Shown here: positions 5,224 to 11,022 of the stretch, one piece after another
How the letters are laid out: every line of letters starts with the position of its first letter
Numbering within the stretch: the first letter of the stretch is position 1
NCBI GenBank assembly: GCA_028286505.1
Contig: JAQBRK010000025.1
Span: 1-20,208, forward strand
Reading direction: 5' to 3'
DNA: 20,208 bases
Source: Parcubacteria group bacterium
GTDB taxonomy: Bacteria > Patescibacteriota > Minisyncoccia > Phycocordibacterales > Phycocordibacteraceae
Notes under the pieces: model-generated
The model's database searches: none
What the model saw: only the letters and a program-made list of their open reading frames with translations
What the model was told of the DNA's origin: nothing
Program-made: the position numbers and the translations under genes

Positions 5224-7692
5224 CTATAGAGCGACCATCGAGGCGATGGAATCCCCTTCGCGCATTTTCATGATGCGCACGCCCTGTGTCGCGCGCGAGA
5301 GCGACGGTATTTCGCCCGCCGAACAGCGGATGACCTGACCCTTCTTCGAGATGACCACGATTTCCTCTTCCTTCGCTTCGTCCCCGATGAGCACCTTCGC
5401 TCCGATGATTTCTCCGGTCTTCGAAGTTACTTCCGCGGTCTTGATACCGGAGCCGCCGCGGCCCTGCACTTTGTATTCGGTCAGCGCGGTCTTCTTGCCG
5501 TAGCCCTTATCCATGATGACGAGGAGTGCGGCGTTCTTGTCGGAACCCGAAACGACTTCCGCCGAAACCACGCGATCGTCCTTCTTGACCGTCATACCGC
5601 GCACGCCCGCTGCCGTGCGACCCATGGCACGCACGTCTGCTTCGTCGAAGCGTATCGACTGCCCCTTCGAGGTCACTATTGAAATGGAATCACCGTCGCC
5701 GGAAAGGGAAGCGGAGACGAGCGAGTCCGCGCCCTTGAGCGCGATGGCGATGATGCCGTTCTTGCGCACGTCTGCGAAGCTCTTGGCTTCCACTTTCTTC
5801 ACCACTCCTTCGCTCGTTACGAAAAATACGCTCATGGCGTCGCGCGCCGCGCCCTTCGGTACCGCAAGCACGCTCGTGACCTTCTCATCGCTTGCGAGCG
5901 GCAGGAAGTTCATGATGGACTTACCCTTCGTCGCGCGGCGACCTTCGGGAATGTCATACATCTTCGTTTGATATGCCTTTCCCTTGTCGGTGAAGAAGAG
6001 GAGGTCGGAATGCGCCGTCGTCGAAAGGAAGTGCGTCACCACGTCCTCTTCCTTGGTCGACATATCGATGACGCCGACTCCCCCGCGCTTCTGCACTTTG
6101 TATTCGTCGGGGTTGGTGCGCTTCACGTACCCGCCTTGGGTAAGCACGAGCACCGACTCGTCGTCGGCGACGAGGTCTTCTACGGAAATGTTCTTCACGC
6201 CGCCCTTCACTATCTTCGTGCGGCGGTCGTCACCGAACTTCTCGGCAATATCGACGAGTTCGGAGCGAACCACCGCAAGGATGTTCTTCGCGCTCGAAAG
6301 TATCTTCTTGAGATTCTTGATTATTTCCTGCACCTCCTTGAGTTCGTCATCGATTTTCTTGCGCTCAAGGCCCGCAAGCGTCTGGAGGCGCATCGCGAGG
6401 ATAGCGGCGGTCTGACGCTCGGAGAACGAGAACGTTTTCATGAGTGCGGCGGACGCCGTCGGTACATCCTTCGACTTCTTGATTATCGCGATGACTTCGT
6501 CGATATGATCGAGCGCCTTAGCGAGACCGAGGAGGATGTGCTCGCGTTCTTCCGCTTTGCGCAGGTCGTATTCGGTGCGCTTCCTGACCACCACTTCGCG
6601 GTGAGCGATGAAGTTCTCGAGCATGCCCTTGAGCGAGAGCGTCTGCGGCACGCCGTCCACGAGCGCGAGCATGTTGTAGTGGAAGGTGCTCTCGAGCTCG
6701 GTGTGCTTGTACAGGGAATTAAGTACGGTCTGCGGATGCGCGGTTCCCTTGAGGTCAACGACGACGCGGATATCGGTCGTTGATTCGTCGCGCAGGTCAC
6801 GGATACCCTCGAGCTTCTTATCACGCACGAGGTCAGCAATACGCGTAATAAGGTCTGCCTTGTTCACGCGGAACGGAATCGACGTAATGACAATCTGCGT
6901 TCCCTTCTTGTCTTCGACGATGTCGGCTTCCCCGCGCACCACCACGCCACCCTTACCGGTCGTGTAGGCGTGCTTGATGTCTGACTGGTTGAACGCAATA
7001 GCGCCAAGAGGGAAGTCAGGTCCCTTTACGAACTGGAGTAGGTCTTCGGTCGTTGCGTCGTCGTTATCGATAAGATGCGTAGTGGCTTGTATTACCTCGC
7101 GCAAGTTATGCGGCGGGATGTTGGTTGCCATACCGACGGCGATACCGAGCGTGCCGTTCAAGAGCAGGTTCGGGAATGCCGCAGGAAGCACCGTTGGTTC
7201 CTGCTTACTGCCGTCGTAGTTCGGTATCCACGGTACGGTCTCCTTCTCAAGGTCCTTGAGGAGCTCGTCGGCAAGACGCGTCATCTTCGCTTCCGTATAG
7301 CGGTAGGCAGCGGCCGGGTCGCCGTCGATGGAACCGAAGTTACCCTGTCCGAGTACGAGCGGATAGCGCGTGGAGAAATCCTGCGCGAGCTTTACCATCG
7401 CGTCGTACACCGAGGCGTCACCATGCGGGTGATAGGAACCGAGCACGTCTCCCACCACCGTTGCGGACTTGCGGAATTTCGCCGTCGCGGTCAGACCGTT
7501 CTGCTTCATAGAGAAGAGGATGCGACGGTGCACGGGCTTGAGCCCATCACGCACGTCGGGAAGCGCGCGACTCGTGATGACCGTCATCGCGTAGTCGATG
7601 TACGACTGGCGCATCTCGCCGACGATGGACTGGTCGATTATGGAAATGCGCGGCTCAGCCGGTGCAGCTTCTTGTTCTACTTTCTTAGCCAT
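5224..7692 (-). CDS. gyrA: DNA gyrase subunit A (822 aa)
   Basis: GyrA is the DNA-breaking subunit of gyrase, which introduces negative supercoils with GyrB. The active-site tyrosine is Y132 in RYTEAKM. The quinolone pocket reads HPHGDASVYD, with Ala93 where E. coli has Ser83 and Asp97 where it has Asp87. The tower and coiled coil follow to about residue 500. The beta-pinwheel C-terminal domain contains a GyrA box Q534-KRGGV-G540 and a second box-like QGRGGSG at 743-749. The GyrA box separates it from ParC. Length is normal for the family. gyrB is not in the window. The start is 2 bases after the stop of the 123-residue gene with no Shine-Dalgarno site, so translation is probably coupled. The stop is TAG. 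Confidence 0.97.
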   Translation of the reverse strand: MAKKVEQEAAPAEPRISIIDQSIVGEMRQSYIDYAMTVITSRALPDVRDGLKPVHRRILFSMKQNGLTATAKFRKSATVVGDVLGSYHPHGDASVYDAMVKLAQDFSTRYPLVLGQGNFGSIDGDPAAAYRYTEAKMTRLADELLKDLEKETVPWIPNYDGSKQEPTVLPAAFPNLLLNGTLGIAVGMATNIPPHNLREVIQATTHLIDNDDATTEDLLQFVKGPDFPLGAIAFNQSDIKHAYTTGKGGVVVRGEADIVEDKKGTQIVITSIPFRVNKADLITRIADLVRDKKLEGIRDLRDESTTDIRVVVDLKGTAHPQTVLNSLYKHTELESTFHYNMLALVDGVPQTLSLKGMLENFIAHREVVVRKRTEYDLRKAEEREHILLGLAKALDHIDEVIAIIKKSKDVPTASAALMKTFSFSERQTAAILAMRLQTLAGLERKKIDDELKEVQEIIKNLKKILSSAKNILAVVRSELVDIAEKFGDDRRTKIVKGGVKNISVEDLVADDESVLVLTQGGYVKRTNPDEYKVQKRGGVGVIDMSTKEEDVVTHFLSTTAHSDLLFFTDKGKAYQTKMYDIPEGRRATKGKSIMNFLPLASDEKVTSVLAVPKGAARDAMSVFFVTSEGVVKKVEAKSFADVRKNGIIAIALKGADSLVSASLSGDGDSISIVTSKGQSIRFDEADVRAMGRTAAGVRGMTVKKDDRVVSAEVVSGSDKNAALLVIMDKGYGKKTALTEYKVQGRGGSGIKTAEVTSKTGEIIGAKVLIGDEAKEEEIVVISKKGQVIRCSAGEIPSLSRATQGVRIMKMREGDSIASMVAL

Positions 7693-7694
7693 AC

Positions 7695-8066
7695 TTAAAA
7701 GTGGATGACGGTCAGATTAGCCGGAATGGTGTTCTGATCAAGCGATGAGTGAACTTCGGTGTCCACTATCTCGATGCTCGGGCTCGAAGTTGCTCCGCCG
7801 AAGGCGGCACCGGCCGCGCCAAGGAGGTCGGAAAAGCTGCTCTTGCTCGACGCCACTACCTGAGTAACGTCAGGCGCTCCGGCGCCGGACGACGCGAGGG
7901 TGCCGCTATCAAGACGAAGCGTGCCGCCTGCAACGAGTGCACCCATCCATCCGATAGCAACCAGCAGCGTTATGCCACCCGAAACGCCAAGCGCGATATT
8001 CTCACGCACGTGGAGAGGCTTCTGGCGGAGCGTGTGAACTACTTCGTGTACGCGGCGAGTTTCCAT
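7695..8066 (-). CDS. Single-pass membrane protein of unknown function (123 aa)
   Basis: I do not recognise a family. Residues 1-22 are basic and probably cytoplasmic (ETRRVHEVVHTLRQK), and residues 24-47 form one membrane helix. The remaining 75 residues are Ser/Ala/Gly/Thr-rich and probably lie outside, ending in a compact SIEIVDTEVHSSLDQ region. It lies directly upstream of gyrA with a 2-base gap and is probably cotranscribed with it. A candidate promoter TTGCAT-18-TACTTT lies just ahead, with about 9 bases between the -10 and the ATG. Confidence 0.7.
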   Translation of the reverse strand: METRRVHEVVHTLRQKPLHVRENIALGVSGGITLLVAIGWMGALVAGGTLRLDSGTLASSGAGAPDVTQVVASSKSSFSDLLGAAGAAFGGATSSPSIEIVDTEVHSSLDQNTIPANLTVIHF

Positions 8067-8077
8067 AGTGTATTTAA

Positions 8078-8199
8078 AGTATGTTCAAAAATACTCCAGA
8101 TGCAAGGCACAAGTGAGGAGCGAGAGGAGCCGTATGGGTTATACGGTGAGTGAGCACCGGAACGAAGGAACGCAGCAGATGAAGATTTTGGGACATGCT
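8078..8199 (-). repeat. Dispersed 3'-end element, copy A
   Basis: Read on the minus strand, this roughly 120-bp block begins at the stop of the metallo-beta-lactamase-fold gene. Its ends form an imperfect inverted repeat: the inner end reads AGTATGTTCAAAAATACT on the plus strand and the outer end AGCATGTCCCAAAATCTTC on the minus strand. The centre is a hairpin CCGTAT / ATACGG (8130-8146). The interior is C-rich and matches copies C, D and E in order and spacing. Confidence 0.65.
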
Positions 8200-8840
8200 T
8201 AGGGGGTAATGACGATGATTGCCCCATCCTTCTCAGCCGCATCCTTTTTCTTGAGGGTAAGTTTATCCACTTTTTCCGCGCTGCCGCCCTCCTCTTTCAG
8301 GTACGCTTCAAGGGATTTGGGTTCGCCCATTCCGTCCCAATGCATAGGAATGATGATGCGCGGCTCAAGCGTAACAGCAAGCTTCGCGGCTTTTGCGGCG
8401 TCGAGCACTCCGTCACCGCCGATGGGAACGAACAGCACGTCGATTTCGTCGATTGCCTCGCGCGCTTCCTGCGAAAGCATTCCGTCGTTGAGTGCACCCA
8501 GATGCACAAGCGTCATACCTTCGAGCGATACCGCATACACGGTGTTCATCGCCTCTTCTTCCGATTTACCGAGCGCGTATTCGCTCTTTGTGAGGAATCC
8601 TTGCACCGTTACGCCCGAGTGTTCGTATTCACCGGGGCCCGTAATAGCAAACGGCTCCTTCCCGCCAAAGGAAACTTCCTCGACACCGTTCATATTCGGA
8701 TGGTTGCGAGAGACGAGAGCGATGTCTGCACCGAAGCGAACCGCAGGAAGCGTTCCTTTTTTGGAGATTGGGTCGAACACGAGCGTAAGGTCACCGAGGG
8801 TGACCTTGAAGCATTGACCGCCGTGGTGGGTTATCACCAT
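8199..8840 (-). CDS. Metallo-beta-lactamase-fold protein, UlaG-like (213 aa)
   Basis: The sequence follows the COG2220-type metallo-beta-lactamase fold. It opens with VITHHGGQCFKVTLGDLTLVFDP, continues with ALVSRNHPN where the metal motif should be, GPGEYEHSGVTVQGF, a VHLGALND segment and IIIPMHWDG. The usual HxHxDH metal motif is degenerate: residues 45-50 read RNHPNM, keeping only the middle His. Later residues that often bind metal (H112 region, the MHW histidine) remain. The protein may bind metal differently or be catalytically altered; substrate unknown. It stands next to the small-gene island, which is transcribed away from it. A perfect TATAAT lies 11 bases before the ATG on the minus strand. 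Confidence 0.82.
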   Translation of the reverse strand: MVITHHGGQCFKVTLGDLTLVFDPISKKGTLPAVRFGADIALVSRNHPNMNGVEEVSFGGKEPFAITGPGEYEHSGVTVQGFLTKSEYALGKSEEEAMNTVYAVSLEGMTLVHLGALNDGMLSQEAREAIDEIDVLFVPIGGDGVLDAAKAAKLAVTLEPRIIIPMHWDGMGEPKSLEAYLKEEGGSAEKVDKLTLKKKDAAEKDGAIIVITP

Positions 8841-8855
8841 ATAGTAGGTACATTA

Positions 8856-8861
8856 TACCTT
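8856..8861 (-). promoter_or_regulatory. -10 box of the MBL-fold gene in a divergent promoter region
   Basis: TATAAT on the minus strand, about 11 bases before the ATG at 8840. The same 84-base gap must also drive the plus-strand small gene at 8925. Weak plus-strand candidates there include TTATCA-17-TATACC and TTGAAA-18-TTAGTA. Confidence 0.45.
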
Positions 8862-8924
8862 GAAAGGCTTCTTCATGATAGCGTTAGTAAGGACCGCGTT
8901 TGGCGTTCCGGAAGGAGAGTGGAC

Positions 8925-9038
8925 ATGAAAGATCCGTTTGAAAGCATGAAGCCCGACAACGGCGACATCTGGCCTGACGGCGACGGCATCCGGAAAGAGA
9001 CCGACAACGGTTTCATCGACGCCGGCACGCAAGCTTAG
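8925..9038 (+). CDS. Island small gene 1: unknown acidic protein (37 aa)
   Basis: I do not recognise this peptide. It is very acidic and polar (MKDPFESMKPDNGDIWPDGD and so on) with no membrane segment. The start is well supported by AAGGAG 8-9 bases upstream. The stop is a TAG whose last base begins a GTCGAC / GTCGAC hairpin. The same frame stays open past the TAG for more than 80 codons through the terminator, and the first 25 of these look protein-like. A longer ancestral protein or an acquired stop is therefore possible. It is the first of a plus-strand series of small SD-led genes and ends in a terminator at 9169. Confidence 0.55.
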   Translation: MKDPFESMKPDNGDIWPDGDGIRKETDNGFIDAGTQA

Positions 9039-9168
9039 TCGACGACCGTCGACGGGCTGAAGCCGCCTCACAAGCACATCAACACGGAAGAGGAGAACCT
9101 GACTAACCTCCTGCTAGGGAGACATGCGGAAGTTCTGTTTGTACATATTTTCCCTCTTAACACTCACT

Positions 9169-9205
9169 GGCCCCGGCTGCGTCTTACGCGCCGGGGCCTC
9201 TTTTT
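9169..9205 (+). terminator. Terminator of island unit 1
   Basis: A GGCCCCGGC / GCCGGGGCC stem extended by GCG/CGC across a one-base bulge, with TCTTA in the loop and TCTTTTT directly after. This is a canonical intrinsic terminator. Confidence 0.9.
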
Positions 9206-9222
9206 ATCCGTACAGTCCCGCT

Positions 9223-9251
9223 TTGACTGGGGAAGTCGCGTCGAGTATTCT
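9223..9251 (+). promoter_or_regulatory. Promoter of island unit 2
   Basis: TTGACT, 17 bases, TATTCT. The predicted start near 9258 coincides with a small 5' hairpin ATCGCC / GGCGAT (9258-9276), a feature that often protects mRNA 5' ends. Confidence 0.75.
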
Positions 9252-9298
9252 GTATCTATCGCCGAACCCCGGCGATTTGCCATTCACAGGAGCGCCTC

Positions 9299-9448
9299 TT
9301 GAGCCTCAATCAGACCAACGAACACGAGAAGCGTCCGACCTATGACCCCGACCGCACGGTCGGCCACGACCAGGACGACCTCTTTCGTCGTCGCGAGCGT
9401 TCCAGCTGGAACAACGAACCGGTTCCGACCCGGAACCGTACGAATTAG
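9299..9448 (+). CDS. Island small gene 2: unknown charged protein (49 aa, TTG start)
   Basis: The start is a TTG at 9299, supported by AGGAG 6 bases upstream and a consensus promoter 48 bases before it. No ATG or GTG fits. The product is highly charged and probably disordered, with TYDPDRTVGHDQDDLFRRRE in the middle and repeated NxT/RN motifs at the end. I do not recognise it. The stop TAG is followed by 170 bases with several hairpins before the unit's terminator, so the transcript would be mostly structured 3' RNA. Confidence rests on the promoter, ribosome binding site and unit architecture, not on homology. Confidence 0.55.
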   Translation: MSLNQTNEHEKRPTYDPDRTVGHDQDDLFRRRERSSWNNEPVPTRNRTN

Positions 9449-9610
9449 AACGAGCCAATAGGGAAGTCGCAGAACAGAAAAAAGTCTGCATTTTAGGGAA
9501 GACACGCCTTGCAAAAAGTCGTAACCCGAAAAGCTCGTTCCGGCGGAGGGTGCTTGCACCCTCCGCCGACACTACCCCTGATCTTTCGTCTGCATGAGCA
9601 GACACCTATA
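9448..9610 (+). ncRNA. Structured 3' part of island unit 2
   Basis: This stretch has no convincing gene. It holds a long-range pairing GAACGAGC (9448-9455) with GCTCGTTC (9532-9539) and an inner GCAGA/TCTGC hairpin. The octamer TAGGGAAG occurs twice. Next comes a perfect 12-bp hairpin CGGCGGAGGGTG / CACCCTCCGCCG (9541-9568, loop CTTG), then GTCTGC-ATGA-GCAGAC. The region is probably the 3' untranslated part of unit 2 or an sRNA processed from it. Confidence 0.4.
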
Positions 9611-9623
9611 CCCGAACATGAAG

Positions 9624-9655
9624 AAGGCTTACCAGCACGGTAAGCCTTTCGTTAT
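9624..9655 (+). terminator. Terminator of island unit 2
   Basis: A 10-bp stem AAGGCTTACC / GGTAAGCCTT with a 5-base loop, followed by TCGTT. A moderate intrinsic terminator just ahead of the next promoter. Confidence 0.6.
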
Positions 9656-9710
9656 GTCCACCACTACCCTGCTCGTTTCAGCGATTTTCATTACGCCACG
9701 CTTGTTATAT

Positions 9711-9739
9711 TTGACAAGTAAGCGGCACCATCGTACGCT
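9711..9739 (+). promoter_or_regulatory. Promoter of island unit 3
   Basis: A perfect TTGACA, 17 bases, TACGCT. A CTTGT / ACAAG inverted pair (9701-9718) straddles the -35 and could be an operator or chance. Confidence 0.75.
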
Positions 9740-9772
9740 ACGAAGGTTCTAAGTTCTGTTTGGGAGGACAGC

Positions 9773-9952
9773 ATGAGCGCGGCGCATACGACCGAATCCA
9801 CCGGGGTCATAGACCCCTTCACTACACCCGGGCCTGACGCCCATCCGTTTCCGACGGACGACGCCCTCGCCCAGGTGCTCGCTGCACGCGCTCACCGGTG
9901 CAGCGGCCTCATCGACGACACGTCCTACGCCTCTCTGGTGTCAGGGCGCTAA
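9773..9952 (+). CDS. Island small gene 3: unknown protein (59 aa)
   Basis: The ATG follows GGGAGG by 5 bases and lies 33 bases after a perfect-spacing promoter. The first 30 residues are Thr/Pro/Asp-rich and probably disordered. Residues 30-46 (DALAQVLAARAHRCSGL) could form a helix with one cysteine. The tail ends in SLVSGR. I do not recognise the family. The unit is closed by an intrinsic terminator 27 bases after the TAA. It is a self-contained single-gene unit. Confidence 0.6.
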   Translation: MSAAHTTESTGVIDPFTTPGPDAHPFPTDDALAQVLAARAHRCSGLIDDTSYASLVSGR

Positions 9953-9960
9953 ATAATTCC

Positions 9961-10011
9961 GCGGACCTCGGTCCGCCCTCCCCGGCCTTACTCTGGCCGG
10001 GGATTTTTTTT
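9961..10011 (+). terminator. Double hairpin terminator of island unit 3
   Basis: A first hairpin GCGGAC-CTCG-GTCCGC (9961-9976) precedes a perfect 9-bp stem TCCCCGGCC / GGCCGGGGA (9979-10003, loop TTACTCT) with eight T residues after it. A textbook intrinsic terminator. Confidence 0.95.
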
Positions 10012-10013
10012 AG

Positions 10014-10041
10014 TTGCCATTACCAAAACGCGTGTTACATT
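10014..10041 (+). promoter_or_regulatory. Promoter of island unit 4
   Basis: TTGCCA, 16 bases, TACATT, starting only 2 bases after the T tract of the preceding terminator. Confidence 0.6.
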
Positions 10042-10085
10042 GTGATTACCTCGTACTGTTCTTCAACCCAAGAAAGGAGTTGCCG

Positions 10086-10250
10086 GTGATATCCGGATTC
10101 CAACAACAAAAGGATGTCTTCATGGGCCCTGACCTGAAGATGCTCGATGGCCGTTTCTGGTCGCCTCGAGGCGAAAACCCCGCACAGCATCAGACGGGTC
10201 GCCTGAACACGCCCGCGCTTAACCCTTCACCCGCCCCGGTCACCCCATGA
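10086..10250 (+). CDS. Island small gene 4: unknown protein (54 aa, GTG start)
   Basis: The GTG start at 10086 is chosen for the AAAGGAG site 6 bases upstream and the promoter ahead. An upstream in-frame TTG at 10014 is inside the -35. The peptide reads MISGFQQQKDVFMGPDLKML, then a GRFWSPRGENPAQ segment and a proline-rich tail. No membrane segment, no known domain. The TGA stop lies inside a perfect 7-bp hairpin CCGGTCA / TGACCGG (10236-10254), which might influence termination of translation or mRNA stability. A terminator follows at 10287. Function unknown. Confidence 0.6.
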   Translation: MISGFQQQKDVFMGPDLKMLDGRFWSPRGENPAQHQTGRLNTPALNPSPAPVTP

Positions 10251-10286
10251 CCGGTCGCGGACGACGTGAACTCGTCTTCGACTTCC

Positions 10287-10323
10287 CTCCCCGGGCCGCT
10301 ACGCGGACCTGGGGAGTTATCTT
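10287..10323 (+). terminator. Terminator of island unit 4
   Basis: An imperfect stem CTCCCC / GGGGAG extended by GG/CC and CCGC/GCGG, with loop TA, followed by TTATCTTTTA. It shares the CCCCGG core and a CTAC loop with the terminators of units 1 and 3. Confidence 0.75.
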
Positions 10324-10357
10324 TTATACCCATATACTACGCCATATTTATAGGTAC

Positions 10358-10386
10358 TTGACAAGCTGAACGGTGGATGGTACTTT
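10358..10386 (+). promoter_or_regulatory. Promoter of island unit 5
   Basis: A perfect TTGACA, 17 bases, TACTTT. The predicted leader is about 68 bases and can fold near its 5' end (GTCC / GGGAC). Confidence 0.75.
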
Positions 10387-10446
10387 GGTCCAGTTCAGGG
10401 TTGTGGGACCTCCCATGAAGGCCTGATCGTTCCAACGGAGACGACA

Positions 10447-10464
10447 ATGAGGTACTCACCGTGA
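10447..10464 (+). CDS. Possible 5-codon leader peptide MRYSP
   Basis: ATG at 10447 stands about 7 bases after CGGAG and encodes MRYSP. Its TGA stop overlaps the GTG start of the next gene (sequence GTGA). It may couple or regulate translation of small gene 5, but could be chance because the frame is so short. Confidence 0.25.
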   Translation: MRYSP

Positions 10465-10628
10465 CGACCAATGGCCGCCAAAACCGCGGCTCTTGGGAAA
10501 AGTACAACAGTTCAGTTCGCGCCTTCGGCGCCTTCATCAACCAGGTGGGCCGCGTCCTTGGCGCCGGCTTCAACGTCAACCGCTTCGACCTCGCCCCGGA
10601 CGCCGGCTCGCCGCCCATCGGCAGCTGA
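10461..10628 (+). CDS. Island small gene 5: unknown protein (55 aa, GTG start)
   Basis: The GTG at 10461 follows GAGGT by 7 bases. The peptide starts MTTNGRQNRGSWEKY and continues with an amphipathic stretch (NSSVRAFGAFINQVGRVLGA, residues 16-35) that could be a helix. It ends in FNVNRFDLAPDAGSPPIGS. I do not recognise it. It is the last and longest unit of the island: after the TGA about 320 bases of strongly structured sequence precede the tandem terminator at 10952. The promoter, the ribosome binding site and the shared architecture support it as real. Confidence 0.58.
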   Translation: MTTNGRQNRGSWEKYNSSVRAFGAFINQVGRVLGAGFNVNRFDLAPDAGSPPIGS

Positions 10629-10950
10629 CGGACCCGCGGCGCCGGCCCGGGCGTAATACGGATTAGGGACGAAAGTCCCGCGTGGCTATGTGCCGATTCC
10701 GTTAGCCCGGGCTACTCTGGGGCTCAATGCCCTATTTGCAGCGAACGAACCGCAACCAGGAAGGAGGTGGTCCTGTCGTACACCCAAGCAGGGGTTTTGT
10801 TCCAGCAGGAATGAAAAGACCCTTGGGCTCGAAAATCTCAAATCATACGGTTAGCCGCACCGAACACCATTGGTAGTTGCTTGTGGACGCCCTTCAAGTG
10901 ACGCGTGCCAATAAACGCGACATCCCTTACCTTATTGAAATCTTGGTACC
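10629..10950 (+). ncRNA. Highly structured non-coding stretch (3' part of unit 5 or separate RNA)
   Basis: No convincing gene. 10645-10712 folds as a three-way junction. Its outer stem is GCCCGGGC/GCCCGGGC, followed by paired TAA/TTA and CGGA/TCCG, a GGGAC-GAAA-GTCCC hairpin and a GGC-TATGT-GCC hairpin. 10720-10732 is a GGGC/GCCC hairpin. 10757-10775 is CAGGA/TCCTG with a perfect Shine-Dalgarno core exposed in its loop and no normal start codon behind it. 10783-10827 is a long hairpin with CCCAA, GGG, TTTT and TTCC paired to GGAA, AAAA, CCC and TTGGG. 10904-10920 can form CGCGT/ACGCG. No match to the conserved cores of tmRNA, RNase P or SRP RNA was found by eye. Confidence 0.5.
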
Positions 10951-10951
10951 A

Positions 10952-11010
10952 GGGTGCGATGTACCTAACATCGCACCCGCCCCACCCCCGCTTCGACGGG
11001 GGTGTCATTT
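10952..11010 (+). terminator. Tandem terminators closing the small-gene island
   Basis: A perfect 10-bp hairpin GGGTGCGATG / CATCGCACCC (10952-10978), then CACCCCCG / CGGGGGTG (10983-11004) followed by TCATTTTA. The doubled structure cleanly separates the island from rpsA. Confidence 0.85.
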
Positions 11011-11022
11011 TATGTACATGTC

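Noticed and set aside
5968..6783. 271-codon open frame opposite gyrA
   Set aside because: It mirrors gyrA codon structure and has no ribosome binding site or recognisable sequence.
8340..9038. Long plus-strand open frame ending with small gene 1
   Set aside because: Most of it is antisense to the MBL-fold gene, whose protein is clearly conserved. Only the last 37 codons have their own ribosome binding site and are kept.
9036..9038. Recoding of TAG as a sense codon
   Set aside because: gyrA and ftsA end with TAG at the expected family C-terminus, so TAG is a normal stop.
9124..9345. Frame starting MRKFCLYIFSLLTLTGPGC that looks like a lipoprotein signal
   Set aside because: It runs through a canonical terminator and the promoter of the next unit, and its ribosome binding site is too close to the ATG.
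9619..9753. 44-codon frame starting MKKAYQHG
   Set aside because: It overlaps the unit 2 terminator hairpin and the unit 3 promoter and has no Shine-Dalgarno site.
10757..10775. SRP RNA apical domain (CAGGAAGGAGG similar to the CCGGAAGG loop)
   Set aside because: The required asymmetric internal loop with AGCAGCC is missing.
10727..10876. 49-codon frame starting MPYLQRTNRN in the structured region
   Set aside because: No proper ribosome binding site, and the sequence is dominated by RNA stems. Kept only as part of the structured stretch.
10645..10980. RNase P RNA or tmRNA (GAAAGTCC resembles part of the RNase P core)
   Set aside because: The GAAAGTCC is part of a simple GNRA hairpin. The ACAGAA-type 3' core of RNase P and the GGATTCGAC / T-arm signatures of tmRNA are absent.
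8841..11010. Integron-like gene cassette array
   Set aside because: No integrase, no attC-like repeated recombination sites at unit borders. The units are separated by terminators and promoters instead.
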